A DNA stretch of 39,976 nt from SIG607 sp045605385 (GTDB taxonomy: Bacteria; Bacillota; Clostridia; Oscillospirales; Acutalibacteraceae). This document shows positions 1 to 6,280 of the stretch, piece after piece. The stretch is taken from assembly GCA_045605385.1 (NCBI GenBank), contig JAZUPW010000044.1, positions 1-39,976 of the forward strand. The letters run 5' to 3'. The position numbers and the translations under genes were made by a program. Every line of letters starts with the position of its first letter. The stretch's first letter is position 1. The notes under the pieces are model-generated. The model saw nothing but the letters and a program-made list of their open reading frames with translations. It was not told the DNA's origin and did not search any database.

Positions 1-141
1 AAAAAGACACGAAAGAGGGAGTTTAAGAATTGATACTAATTTGGCAAATGGTTTAGAATGGGATAAAAAACCAACACAAGAATTATTTAACGAAATTTTT
101 AGAGTAAACAAAAATCAAATTATTTGGGGTGCAAATAATTT
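1..141. repeat. Left copy of 141-bp terminal repeat (circle join)
   Basis: Bases 1-141 are identical to 39836-39976. The repeat lies inside a methyltransferase gene whose reading frame continues without a break across the join. This is what an assembler leaves when it closes a circular or circularly permuted molecule. The length equals a commonly used maximum k-mer, so it is more likely an assembly overlap than a biological terminal repeat. The unique genome length is 39,835 bp. Confidence 0.95.
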
Positions 142-535
142 TACACTTCCTGAAAGTGAATACTTTTTAATTTGGAATAAATGTCAAACTGTTGATAATT
201 TCGCAAGTGCAGAACTTGCTTATACTAATATGCAAATCCCTGCAAAAGTTTTTACCTATACAATTCATAAAGTAATGCAAGAAAGAAAACAACAAGGCGG
301 TAAAGAACATCCGACCCAAAAACCTGTTGCTTTAATGGAATGGTGTATAAAATTAGCAGAAAAATTTATTGGCGAAAATGCTATTATACTTGATTGTTTT
401 AGTGGAAGTGGCACAACGGCAGTAGCTTGTCATAATCTCAAAAGGCGGTTTATTTGCATTGAGAAAGACAAAGATTATTACGATGCAAGTGTAGAGAGAT
501 TAAAGAACGCACAGGCACAATTAAAGTTATTTTAG
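2..535 (+). CDS. DNA N6-adenine methyltransferase, C-terminal part (rest at 39720-39976)
   Basis: This is the 3' part of a gene that starts at 39720 and crosses the circle join; the joined product is 216 residues. The order of motifs, DPPY (residues 34-37) before the SAM-binding DCFSGSGTT (about 170-178), is that of beta-class N6-adenine or N4-cytosine methyltransferases, and DPPY favours adenine. HPTQKP (about 142-147) is typical of the family. No partner restriction enzyme is nearby, so it is an orphan phage enzyme that may protect against host restriction or mark DNA for regulation. A TTG at position 41 could be misread as a start, but the frame is open upstream through the join. The next gene starts 13 bases after the stop. 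Confidence 0.9.
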   Translation, partial: KRHERGSLRIDTNLANGLEWDKKPTQELFNEIFRVNKNQIIWGANNFTLPESEYFLIWNKCQTVDNFASAELAYTNMQIPAKVFTYTIHKVMQERKQQGGKEHPTQKPVALMEWCIKLAEKFIGENAIILDCFSGSGTTAVACHNLKRRFICIEKDKDYYDASVERLKNAQAQLKLF

Positions 536-547
536 AGGAGCTTATAA

Positions 548-823
548 ATGAGGAGAGAACTAACAAAACGTGAAATCGAAGTGTTAAGGCTTATTTGTTA
601 TCCAAATAAGGATATCTGTAACAAATTATGCTTATCTATAAGCACCGTAAAGACACATATCCGGAATATCATGTGTAAATTTAACGTACGATCCAGGGAA
701 CAAAGTTTGATGCTTGCGTTAAGATATCACATTTTAGGCATAAAAGATGTGGATATTGGTTTTTGGGATTCTAATGGGGTGTATATAGAAGACATACAGC
801 CCGTAAACTTAAGGAAAGAATAA
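548..823 (+). CDS. Stand-alone LuxR/GerE-type HTH regulator
   Basis: A 91-residue protein whose residues 4-60 form a GerE/LuxR helix-turn-helix: an LTKREIEVLRL opening, then the recognition helix region STVKTHIRNIMCKF. There is no receiver or ligand-binding domain, so activity would depend on expression level or a partner. A good ribosome site (GAGGAG) lies 8 bases before the ATG. It sits late in the early operon, upstream of the packaging genes, where phages often place an activator of late transcription. That role is inferred from position only. It is translationally coupled to the next gene (TAATG). Confidence 0.85.
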   Translation: MRRELTKREIEVLRLICYPNKDICNKLCLSISTVKTHIRNIMCKFNVRSREQSLMLALRYHILGIKDVDIGFWDSNGVYIEDIQPVNLRKE

Positions 824-1176
824 TGAAAAAAGATTTATATTCCGGTTATGGCGATTCTTATACATCGCTTAACGATTCGCATAGTGCGATAAAAGAATAC
901 TACAAATTGAAACAGCAGTTATGCTTGACGGCCGAAGAACAATTTACAATAAGATACCGGGCGCCGCATCTTATACACGAAACGGAAGAAATTATTGCAC
1001 TTATCTGGGAATATATCTTTAATACAGGTACAAGGATGTATAAACTTGCAGATCAACTGGATATAAACAGAAGTGCATTATCTCTTATATTGTATGAGCA
1101 TAGGCAGCCGACGGCAGAACAGCGAGAAAAATTGCGAAAATTTTTGGAGGGCTTAAATGAATATAGAGCAGATTAA
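823..1176 (+). CDS. Small HTH-like protein
   Basis: 117 residues starting at the ATG of a TAATG overlap with the previous stop. The C-terminal half (about residues 75-112) reads as a compact helix-turn-helix (KLADQLDINRSALSLILY), as in XRE/sigma-like small phage regulators. The N-terminal half is polar and not recognised. It overlaps the following 40-residue gene. It probably binds DNA in the same regulatory unit as the LuxR-type protein. I do not recognise a specific family. Confidence 0.7.
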   Translation: MKKDLYSGYGDSYTSLNDSHSAIKEYYKLKQQLCLTAEEQFTIRYRAPHLIHETEEIIALIWEYIFNTGTRMYKLADQLDINRSALSLILYEHRQPTAEQREKLRKFLEGLNEYRAD

Positions 1177-1279
1177 CATAGAAGATACAAAATTAAAAGA
1201 ATTTGCACAAAAAGTATTAGACCAATGGGAAAAAGAAGAAAAACAGGAGGCAGAAAATGAACGAAGTGGAAGAACTTAA
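1157..1279 (+). CDS. Small charged helical protein (40 aa)
   Basis: A 40-residue reading frame starting at ATG 1157 behind GGAGG (1146-1150), overlapping the end of the previous gene and the start of the next. The composition is Lys/Glu-rich and helical with no Cys or membrane segment. The good ribosome site and tight nesting support translation. Its function is unknown; it may also serve to couple translation to the coiled-coil gene. Confidence 0.55.
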   Translation: MNIEQINIEDTKLKEFAQKVLDQWEKEEKQEAENERSGRT

Positions 1280-1697
1280 AGCAGAAAACGCAGAATTAAA
1301 AGCAAAGATTAAAAAATATGCTGCAATAAACGAGCAAGAAACAAAAGATTATGCAGAACTCAAAGCAGAAAACCAACGGCTGAAAAAAGATAAAATCGGC
1401 TTACATTCTGAAATAAAACAACTAGAGCAAGAAAACGCAGAGTTGAAAGAAGAAAATTATCAATTACAAAAAGATTGCCAAATCTGTGAAAATTTTATTG
1501 ATTTTATTCCGTGTAAGCCTATACGAGATATGGACTATGATTTACAAAAGGTTATAAGCCAAAGAGACAAGTATTATCAGACTTTGCAAGAGATAAAAGA
1601 GATTTGCAAAAACTCTCATACATCTGCAAGTGAAGATTATTATAGAACGGCTGATAAAATTATACAAAAGATAACCAAATTAGAGGGGAAAGAATAA
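1257..1697 (+). CDS. Coiled-coil protein
   Basis: 146 residues starting at ATG 1257 behind AGGAGG. Residues 1-75 are almost pure heptad coiled coil with repeated ENAELK/AENQRLK units. The C-terminal half (80-146) has CQIC and further helices ending in a Lys/Glu-rich tail. Similar Glu/Lys coiled-coil proteins are common in phage early operons and have no settled role. The stop overlaps the start of the Dam gene (TAATG). Confidence 0.75.
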   Translation: MNEVEELKAENAELKAKIKKYAAINEQETKDYAELKAENQRLKKDKIGLHSEIKQLEQENAELKEENYQLQKDCQICENFIDFIPCKPIRDMDYDLQKVISQRDKYYQTLQEIKEICKNSHTSASEDYYRTADKIIQKITKLEGKE

Positions 1698-2359
1698 TGA
1701 TAATGAACCAAAAAGGAAAAGGCAACGACAATTTTGAAACCCCTGATTATATCTTTGAACAACTTGATAGGATATTTAATTTCCAATTTGATGTGGCTTG
1801 TACTCCTAAAAATAGCAAATGTTCAGAGTATTTTGTGGATGCACTTGATAAAAATTGCATTTGGTTAGGTAGATGTTTTTGTAATCCTCCATTTAGCAAA
1901 AAAGCAGAATTTATCACCAAAGCGGATGAACAAGTACAAAGGGGCTTATGTGCGATTTGTGTAATGATATTACCACTTAATTGTATGGATACAAAAATTT
2001 GGCACGAAATAATTGAGGGGAAATATTATTATGAAATATTAAAAGGTAGGATTGCGTTTATAGATCCTGAAACAAAACATGCAAGAAAAGGGAATAACTC
2101 TGGAACGGTTATAGTTTATTTCAAAAAAAGATATGGATTTAGCGGAGGAAGAATGAACAATTTTGAAAAGATAAAAACTATGACACTTGATGAAATGGCA
2201 GAATTTATAAGTGCAATAGAATTTTGTGGTGATACTGATTGTAATAATAAAGATTGTTTTATAAAAAGAAATGGATATGAAAGACTTTGTACATTGACAA
2301 GTTATTATTCATCAGGTGCAAAACAATGGCTACAACAGGAAAGTGAGGATAACCAATGA
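1697..2359 (+). CDS. Phage Dam-type N6-adenine methyltransferase with C-terminal Cys-rich extension
   Basis: Residues 10-150 match the phage-type Dam family (PF05869): an ETP motif near 14-16, FDVACTP at 31-37 and the catalytic NPPF at 63-66. The predicted activity is SAM-dependent N6 methylation of adenine. Residues 153-220 are unlike that family; they hold a small Cys-rich segment (CGDTDCNNKDC) that resembles separate short phage proteins beginning with an FEKIK..MT.DEMAEF motif. A GGAGG and ATG lie exactly at that boundary (see 2144-2155), so the second half may also be made alone. No restriction partner is visible. Confidence 0.85.
   Translation: MIMNQKGKGNDNFETPDYIFEQLDRIFNFQFDVACTPKNSKCSEYFVDALDKNCIWLGRCFCNPPFSKKAEFITKADEQVQRGLCAICVMILPLNCMDTKIWHEIIEGKYYYEILKGRIAFIDPETKHARKGNNSGTVIVYFKKRYGFSGGRMNNFEKIKTMTLDEMAEFISAIEFCGDTDCNNKDCFIKRNGYERLCTLTSYYSSGAKQWLQQESEDNQ
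2144..2155 (+). promoter_or_regulatory. Internal ribosome site and in-frame ATG in the Dam gene
   Basis: GGAGG at 2144-2148 is followed by an in-frame ATG at 2153. Initiation here would give a separate 68-residue Cys-rich protein (2153-2359) from the C-terminal segment of the Dam reading frame. The protein-family boundary falls at the same place. This suggests two formerly separate genes fused in frame, with the internal start kept. Confidence 0.55.
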
Positions 2360-2691
2360 GCGAAATAACTAAACTTTATGAAAATGCAGGAATTAAAAAG
2401 GTTAGACAAACGAATATTGCAGGTGGTGATTACCCGATTGCAGTTGGTTTTGAGGATTACCCACCATTCACCGCAGAGAAACAGATTGAGTTGATTATAT
2501 TCCTTGCTAATAGAGAGATAAGAATAAGTCCGACATATATATCTAGCGGATATTATTTGAATAACCTAAATAAAATCAAATCTTCACGCAATATATCTAC
2601 GTTTGAAGCTTCTTTAGCACAACATATAAATGCCATTTGGCAAGACCTAACAGAAGAAGAAAAGCAACAAGTGAAAGGAATTTTGGAATAA
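2356..2691 (+). CDS. Hypothetical early protein
   Basis: 111 residues starting at an ATGA overlap with the Dam stop, with GAGGA six bases upstream. It looks like a single soluble mixed alpha/beta domain, with a helical C-terminus of the type seen in many phage accessory proteins. I do not recognise a family. The stop overlaps the start of the next gene (TAATG), consistent with one operon. Confidence 0.65.
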   Translation: MSEITKLYENAGIKKVRQTNIAGGDYPIAVGFEDYPPFTAEKQIELIIFLANREIRISPTYISSGYYLNNLNKIKSSRNISTFEASLAQHINAIWQDLTEEEKQQVKGILE

Positions 2692-2897
2692 TGGGTGTAG
2701 ATGGAATAAGTAAAGCAGATATATTTGATGAATATTTTGATGATGAGAAACCGAAATACAAATATGGAATAAAAATCAATGGAAAGGTATTTGCTAAAAA
2801 TATGACATTAGGACAATGTATGAAACTATCTGTAAAATTAGGAAATAAAGGAATAAGCCATAGCGAATACAGATATGAGGATAAAATTTATGAGTAA
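2691..2897 (+). CDS. Hypothetical small protein
   Basis: 68 residues from the ATG of a TAATG overlap; an open frame extends further upstream but has no better start. The sequence is acidic at the N-terminus (DIFDEYFDDEKPKY), then basic, with no membrane or metal motif. Not recognised. It overlaps the following Cys-rich gene by 8 bases. Confidence 0.55.
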   Translation: MGVDGISKADIFDEYFDDEKPKYKYGIKINGKVFAKNMTLGQCMKLSVKLGNKGISHSEYRYEDKIYE

Positions 2898-3117
2898 ATA
2901 CATAATAAAGAATTGCCCTGCAATATTCAAACATCCCGTTGGACATTGGAATTGCCAACAATGTAAAGAATGTCAAGACTGTACCGATTGCGTATTAAAG
3001 CAGATTGTAAAGAAGTGCAAATATTGGGAAACCTATGAAAGTTGTTACGATTGTGCTTGGGGTGGAACTTTTGGCAAAGAAATACTTGAACTTTTAGACA
3101 TTGAGGAGGTTGAATAG
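2890..3117 (+). CDS. Small Cys-rich (metal-binding-like) protein
   Basis: 75 residues from ATG 2890 (GAGG at 2877-2880); an alternative in-frame ATG is at 2875. It holds a striking run of CxxC spacings (CQQCKECQDCTDC) plus KKC, SCYDC and an N-terminal NCP, ten Cys in all, suggesting one or two zinc or iron-sulphur sites. Small proteins of this kind occur in phage early operons, usually without known function. It ends directly before the next ATG (TAGATG). Confidence 0.65.
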   Translation: MSKYIIKNCPAIFKHPVGHWNCQQCKECQDCTDCVLKQIVKKCKYWETYESCYDCAWGGTFGKEILELLDIEEVE

Positions 3118-3122
3118 ATGAA
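3104..3122 (+). repeat. 19-bp ribosome-site repeat, copy 1
   Basis: The 19-mer AGGAGGTTGAATAGATGAA occurs here and again at 3357-3375. It covers the Shine-Dalgarno sequence, the stop of one gene and the start of the next. Exact reuse of a complete stop/start cassette suggests local duplication of a translation-coupling junction. Confidence 0.8.
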
Positions 3123-3366
3123 TAGTATAGAGAAAAATTTTTATAAAACTTTTGGTATTGAATTAAAGGAAAATATCTTAACACCTGATAAATTATTAGA
3201 ACTAATATGTTTATGTGCAAGAACTTATGTATTCCCTTTTTTAATTTCACCAAGAGCAGTAGATTATAAAAATATGAAAAATTATTTATTAAAACATTAT
3301 ATTCAACACAAAGATAAATTTAATAAAGAAGAAGTTTTACAAATAATCAACAAAGCAGGAGGTTGA
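3118..3366 (+). CDS. Hypothetical small protein
   Basis: 82 residues starting directly after the previous stop, behind GAGGAGG. Mostly helical and basic, with a hydrophobic stretch near residues 28-43 (LICLCARTYVFPFLI) too short and broken to call a membrane segment with confidence. Not recognised. It is followed by an identical stop/ribosome-site/start cassette that begins a 29-residue peptide. Confidence 0.55.
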   Translation: MNSIEKNFYKTFGIELKENILTPDKLLELICLCARTYVFPFLISPRAVDYKNMKNYLLKHYIQHKDKFNKEEVLQIINKAGG

Positions 3367-3375
3367 ATAGATGAA
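3357..3375 (+). repeat. 19-bp ribosome-site repeat, copy 2
   Basis: Second exact copy of the 19-mer at 3104-3122, here placing an AGGAGG in front of the ATG at 3371. Confidence 0.8.
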
Positions 3376-3460
3376 GTTTATAATTGAAACAATACTTGCT
3401 GCAATTATATTTTCTGCAACGATCCTTATGCTTTATTCAATTTCCGAGTTAAGAAAATAA
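3371..3460 (+). CDS. Single-pass membrane peptide (29 aa)
   Basis: ATG 3371 lies 9 bases after AGGAGG. The 29-residue product is one hydrophobic helix (residues 3-22, FIIETILAAIIFSATILMLY) with a short polar tail SISELRK. It could be a small membrane effector or a toxin-like peptide, but no role can be assigned. It is the last gene before a non-coding region. Confidence 0.5.
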   Translation: MKFIIETILAAIIFSATILMLYSISELRK

Positions 3461-3602
3461 ATCACAGCCCACAGAATCGATTTTAAGGCGCGTTAAATTT
3501 ATTCCAGGTATAAATACACCCGGGAAATAAAAACGCATGTTGTATGCTTATTTACATAATTATCATTATAGGTATGTAACCATTAGTCATAAATTACTCT
3601 TT

Positions 3603-3650
3603 AAAGCCCTGATTTTTCCACATGGAAATTTCCGGGCTTTATTATTTTGC
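3603..3650 (+). terminator. Rho-independent terminator, end of early operon
   Basis: AAAGCCC (3603-3609) pairs with GGGCTTT (3634-3640), and an inner TTTCC/GGAAA pairing closes the loop; ATTATTTT follows. It is well placed to end transcription of the early operon. Confidence 0.75.
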
Positions 3651-3712
3651 AAAAATCATACCTGGGTACAATATACAGTTTTGATAAATTTTTATAAAAT
3701 ATAGGTATGCTA

Positions 3713-3813
3713 GGTTGCACCGACGGTGTGTAGATATTCCCGAGTACGCGCGCTAGTTAGCGGCTAACCACCGAGTAGGGTAAGCCCAATACCGACAAGG
3801 AATCCCGGTATTG
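3713..3813 (+). ncRNA. Candidate structured 5' leader
   Basis: Three hairpins lie in series: GCACC-GAC-GGTGT (3717-3729), GTTAG-CGG-CTAAC (3756-3768) and CAATACCG/CGGTATTG (3787-3794 with 3806-3813, 8 bp). CCGAGTA is repeated at 3740 and 3771. The only Shine-Dalgarno-like sequence for the next gene (AAGGA, 3797-3801) sits in the loop of the last hairpin. It could be a regulatory leader, a small RNA or part of a packaging site. No known riboswitch class is recognised. Confidence 0.4.
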
Positions 3814-3818
3814 TAAAA

Positions 3819-4199
3819 ATGGCAGGGTGTGAGGTCTTTATTTTGGCAGATACTGTTTATTGCTGTATGGCAGAGCACAAAGCGAGGGTATATAATTTAC
3901 CGACAAGGCGCGGCAGATGGAAGAAACTGTTTTTTCTTGATGAATGTCCGTTTTGTGGGCATACCGTTGCAAGTTTACAGGAATGCAGCAATGATGGTAT
4001 GTTAAGAATCCTGGCACGTAAAACAGATGCCGAAGCGATCCGGTTACGGAATAAGCTGGCAAAATATATAAGCAAAGATTTTAAGCCAAGAGAAGGCACA
4101 TATAATAACGAGTTAATACTTTATAACAACAAAGGCGATATATTCAACTTTAATAACTATAAAGTAGGAACTAATGCAGATTTTTGCATGATGAAGTAA
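3819..4199 (+). CDS. Hypothetical protein with CPFCG motif
   Basis: 126 residues. DECPFCGHTVASLQEC (about residues 48-63) looks like a zinc-ribbon half-site; the N-terminus has a CC pair, and the C-terminal part is Asn/Lys-rich. The ATG at 3819 has no ribosome site at normal spacing: AAGGA is 17 bases away, in a hairpin loop. The start is uncertain and translation may be regulated by structure; a later ATG exists at 3867. A strong terminator follows at 4224, so this is a transcription unit of its own. The family is not recognised. Confidence 0.6.
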   Translation: MAGCEVFILADTVYCCMAEHKARVYNLPTRRGRWKKLFFLDECPFCGHTVASLQECSNDGMLRILARKTDAEAIRLRNKLAKYISKDFKPREGTYNNELILYNNKGDIFNFNNYKVGTNADFCMMK

Positions 4200-4223
4200 T
4201 ATTTCGAGATTTTGGAGATGTAC

Positions 4224-4247
4224 ACCCCTCATTGCGAGGGGTTTTTA
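4224..4247 (+). terminator. Rho-independent terminator
   Basis: CCCCTC (4225-4230), loop ATTGC, GAGGGG (4236-4241), then TTTTTATT. A textbook terminator for the gene ending at 4199. Confidence 0.9.
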
Positions 4248-4273
4248 TTATGCAATAGATTTATACTCTCTCT

Positions 4274-4292
4274 ATTCTTCTATTGGAAGAAT
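4274..4292 (+). ncRNA. Short hairpin between two terminators
   Basis: ATTCTTC (4274-4280) pairs perfectly with GAAGAAT (4286-4292) around a 5-base loop. Together with the terminator at 4310 it could form a small RNA of under 100 nt, but I see no clear promoter. Confidence 0.35.
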
Positions 4293-4309
4293 GATTATTA
4301 TCTGGTTAA

Positions 4310-4336
4310 GCGGGTGAACAAACACCCGCCCTTTTT
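4310..4336 (+). terminator. Rho-independent terminator
   Basis: GCGGGTG (4310-4316) pairs with CACCCGC (4323-4329) around AACAAA, followed by CCTTTTT. No gene lies between this and the terminator at 4224, so it either ends an unannotated small transcript or acts as a back-up. Confidence 0.8.
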
Positions 4337-4378
4337 AAGCTTTTTACCTTATAGATTGCTATAGACATAAGTAAAACC

Positions 4379-4418
4379 AAGCGGTGTTCTCCACCTCCTT
4401 TCTAACACCGCTTTTTAT
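4379..4418 (+). terminator. Terminator-like hairpin with anti-Shine-Dalgarno loop
   Basis: AAGCGGTGTT (4379-4388) and AACACCGCTT (4404-4413) form a perfect 10-bp stem followed by TTTATTT. The 15-base loop holds CACCTCCTTTCT, the same sequence as the 3' end of many bacterial 16S rRNAs, including the anti-Shine-Dalgarno CCUCC. It is the third terminator-like hairpin in 200 bases and lies just upstream of the packaging operon. Confidence 0.75.
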
Positions 4419-4433
4419 TTAAGGGGTTAAAAT

Positions 4434-4814
4434 ATGGCAAAGAAAACGAGCGAAAAACGGACGATAAAAACCACAAGAAATGGAAATCCTTTATTTACAG
4501 GCAATGAAGGTAAAAGATTTTCGTCAGAATATCAACCGTCACCCAAAGCAAAAAGCGACGGCTGGCTCAAGAAAAAGGCCAGAGATGAATTTATTGAGCG
4601 CATGTATGGTAAGATGAACGAATTATCCAAGCGCGATGATTTAACTAATCGTGAAATTATAGATTTAGGGAAAATAGCAATAGAGATTTCCGGCGATAAG
4701 AAAAACACGCAGGAAACCACAGGTAACATGATTGTTGAACAAGTCTTTATTACAGCAGAAGAAGACAAAGCAACCGATAAACATATCGACGAAGTGATTT
4801 ATGGGGACACTTAA
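4434..4814 (+). CDS. Probable small terminase subunit (DUF5681-like N-terminus)
   Basis: 126 residues. The N-terminal NGNPLFTGNEGKRFSSEYQP region resembles the DUF5681 'GNP..G' opening often found just before large terminases. The middle is a basic helical segment (KARDEFIERMYGKMNELSKRDDLTNREI) suited to DNA binding, and the tail is acidic. It overlaps the large terminase start by 14 bases. The small-terminase role is inferred mainly from position and size. Confidence 0.65.
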   Translation: MAKKTSEKRTIKTTRNGNPLFTGNEGKRFSSEYQPSPKAKSDGWLKKKARDEFIERMYGKMNELSKRDDLTNREIIDLGKIAIEISGDKKNTQETTGNMIVEQVFITAEEDKATDKHIDEVIYGDT

Positions 4815-6279
4815 ACCAAGATATATTGGCAGAAAACTATTAAAGCGTGGATTCCAGGATTGGTTTAGATACCTTTTCAAAATGGTAGAAGGCAAAAGCT
4901 TTATAGTTGAACCTATACATAACGGCTTATTTGATTATTTTGATAAGATTTATAAATTAGATGTTACCCGTCTTAATATAAACGTTCCACCGAGAAGTGG
5001 GAAAACAACCTTAGCAACATATTTATTGGTTTACGCATTAACAATAAACCCGAAAAGCAATATAATATACACATCGTTTTCACAAAGCTTATTAACGGAT
5101 ATAGCAGCAAAAGTAAGAGATATCTTAGAACATCCGGTATATAAAGCGATGTACCCGTCAAGTATATTGTTTGAGAGCGAAGAATCAAACCCGATTGATG
5201 ATTTTTGGCTTGAATATCTTAAACGTGAAACCGGGCGAAATACCTATTCCAGCAAAAAGATAGTAACAGGCCAAGGCGGTATTTGTTTATTTTCATCTAT
5301 CGGATCACAAATAACGGGTTATGGTGCCGGGCAAAGAAACGGTAAAGGATTCACCGGGTGTTTAATAATAGATGATGCAAACAAGCCCGCAGATATCCGA
5401 AGCCAAATAATGCGTGATAAGGTCGTAAGATATTACGAAGAAACCTTATTAAGCCGATTAAACCAGTCTAATATACCGATAATTAACATCCAGCAACGGT
5501 TACACCTTGAGGATTTATCCGGGGTATTAGAAAACAAATATCATTTTGAAACACTTAAGCGGCCGTTACTCGATGATAACGGGGTATGTCAGTTGCCGAG
5601 TCAGTACACGCCTGAGCGTATAGAAGAACTAAAAGTTAATAACTATATGTTCACGGCACAATATCAGCAAGAGCCGATTATATTAGGCGGTGCTGTTATA
5701 AAGCGCGAGTGGTTTAAGTATTACAATCCGAGCGAAACATATAACTATTCCAGAATAATTATCACGGCTGATACCGCGATGAAAGTTAAAGAGCATAACG
5801 ATTATTCGGTATTCATAGTTGGCGCAATAACCGATGATAACAAGCTGCATGTACTTAATATGGTACGTGGCAAGTGGGAAGCACCGGAGCTTAAATTAAC
5901 GGCGTTACAACTGTTTGAACAGTACAAATACGATCCGAAAACCGGGTTAAGCTGTTCCGGGATATATGTAGAAGATCGCGCAAGTGGTGTCGGCTTGATA
6001 CAAGAGCTACAAAGGGCAGGAGCTCCGATAACGGGGTTGCCTGTAAACAGTGATAAACTAACGCGTGTAGAGAGCGTTTTAACATACATTGAAAGCGGCC
6101 AGGTGTTATTACCATATGATGAAACATACGGATTTAACCCTGATTTACTGGCAGAATGCGAAGCGTTTACAAGAGATGATAGCCACGCACACGATGATAT
6201 CGTTGATGCGCTTGTATATTGCATCCAAGAAGCGTTAGTAAGAAATAATGTAAGTTTACTTGATTACTTTATGAACTGA
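4801..6279 (+). CDS. terL: Terminase large subunit
   Basis: 492 residues, normal length. The ATPase domain shows Walker A PPRSGKT (63-69) and Walker B CLIIDD (187-192). The nuclease domain shows the RNase H-like acidic residues in ITADTAMK (D324), IYVEDRASG (E391) and HDDIVDAL (D466/D469). It pumps phage DNA into the prohead through the portal and cuts the concatemer. It overlaps the preceding small subunit gene and lies 1 base before an accessory gene that interrupts the usual terminase-portal order. Confidence 0.97.
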   Translation: MGTLKPRYIGRKLLKRGFQDWFRYLFKMVEGKSFIVEPIHNGLFDYFDKIYKLDVTRLNINVPPRSGKTTLATYLLVYALTINPKSNIIYTSFSQSLLTDIAAKVRDILEHPVYKAMYPSSILFESEESNPIDDFWLEYLKRETGRNTYSSKKIVTGQGGICLFSSIGSQITGYGAGQRNGKGFTGCLIIDDANKPADIRSQIMRDKVVRYYEETLLSRLNQSNIPIINIQQRLHLEDLSGVLENKYHFETLKRPLLDDNGVCQLPSQYTPERIEELKVNNYMFTAQYQQEPIILGGAVIKREWFKYYNPSETYNYSRIIITADTAMKVKEHNDYSVFIVGAITDDNKLHVLNMVRGKWEAPELKLTALQLFEQYKYDPKTGLSCSGIYVEDRASGVGLIQELQRAGAPITGLPVNSDKLTRVESVLTYIESGQVLLPYDETYGFNPDLLAECEAFTRDDSHAHDDIVDALVYCIQEALVRNNVSLLDYFMN

Positions 6280-6280
6280 T

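Larger units (their letters stand above)
3461..3818 (+). other. Non-coding region between early operon and packaging genes
   Basis: 358 bases without a supported gene. It holds a terminator (3603-3650), an AT-rich stretch (about 3655-3708) and a GC-richer structured segment (3713-3813) just before the gene at 3819. The region precedes the terminase genes, where a cos or pac site might lie, but I see no recognised packaging signal. Confidence 0.6.

Noticed and set aside
1..141. True biological direct terminal repeat
   Set aside because: The length equals a common maximum assembly k-mer, and exact identity with an unbroken gene is better explained by circular closure; end mapping would be needed to revive this.
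41..535. TTG at 41 as a start for a 164-residue methyltransferase
   Set aside because: The frame is open upstream and continues through the circle join to ATG 39720, which adds the DPPY motif.
3713..3813. tRNA or known riboswitch in the structured leader
   Set aside because: No acceptor stem, anticodon arm or T-loop consensus can be placed, and no riboswitch consensus is recognised.
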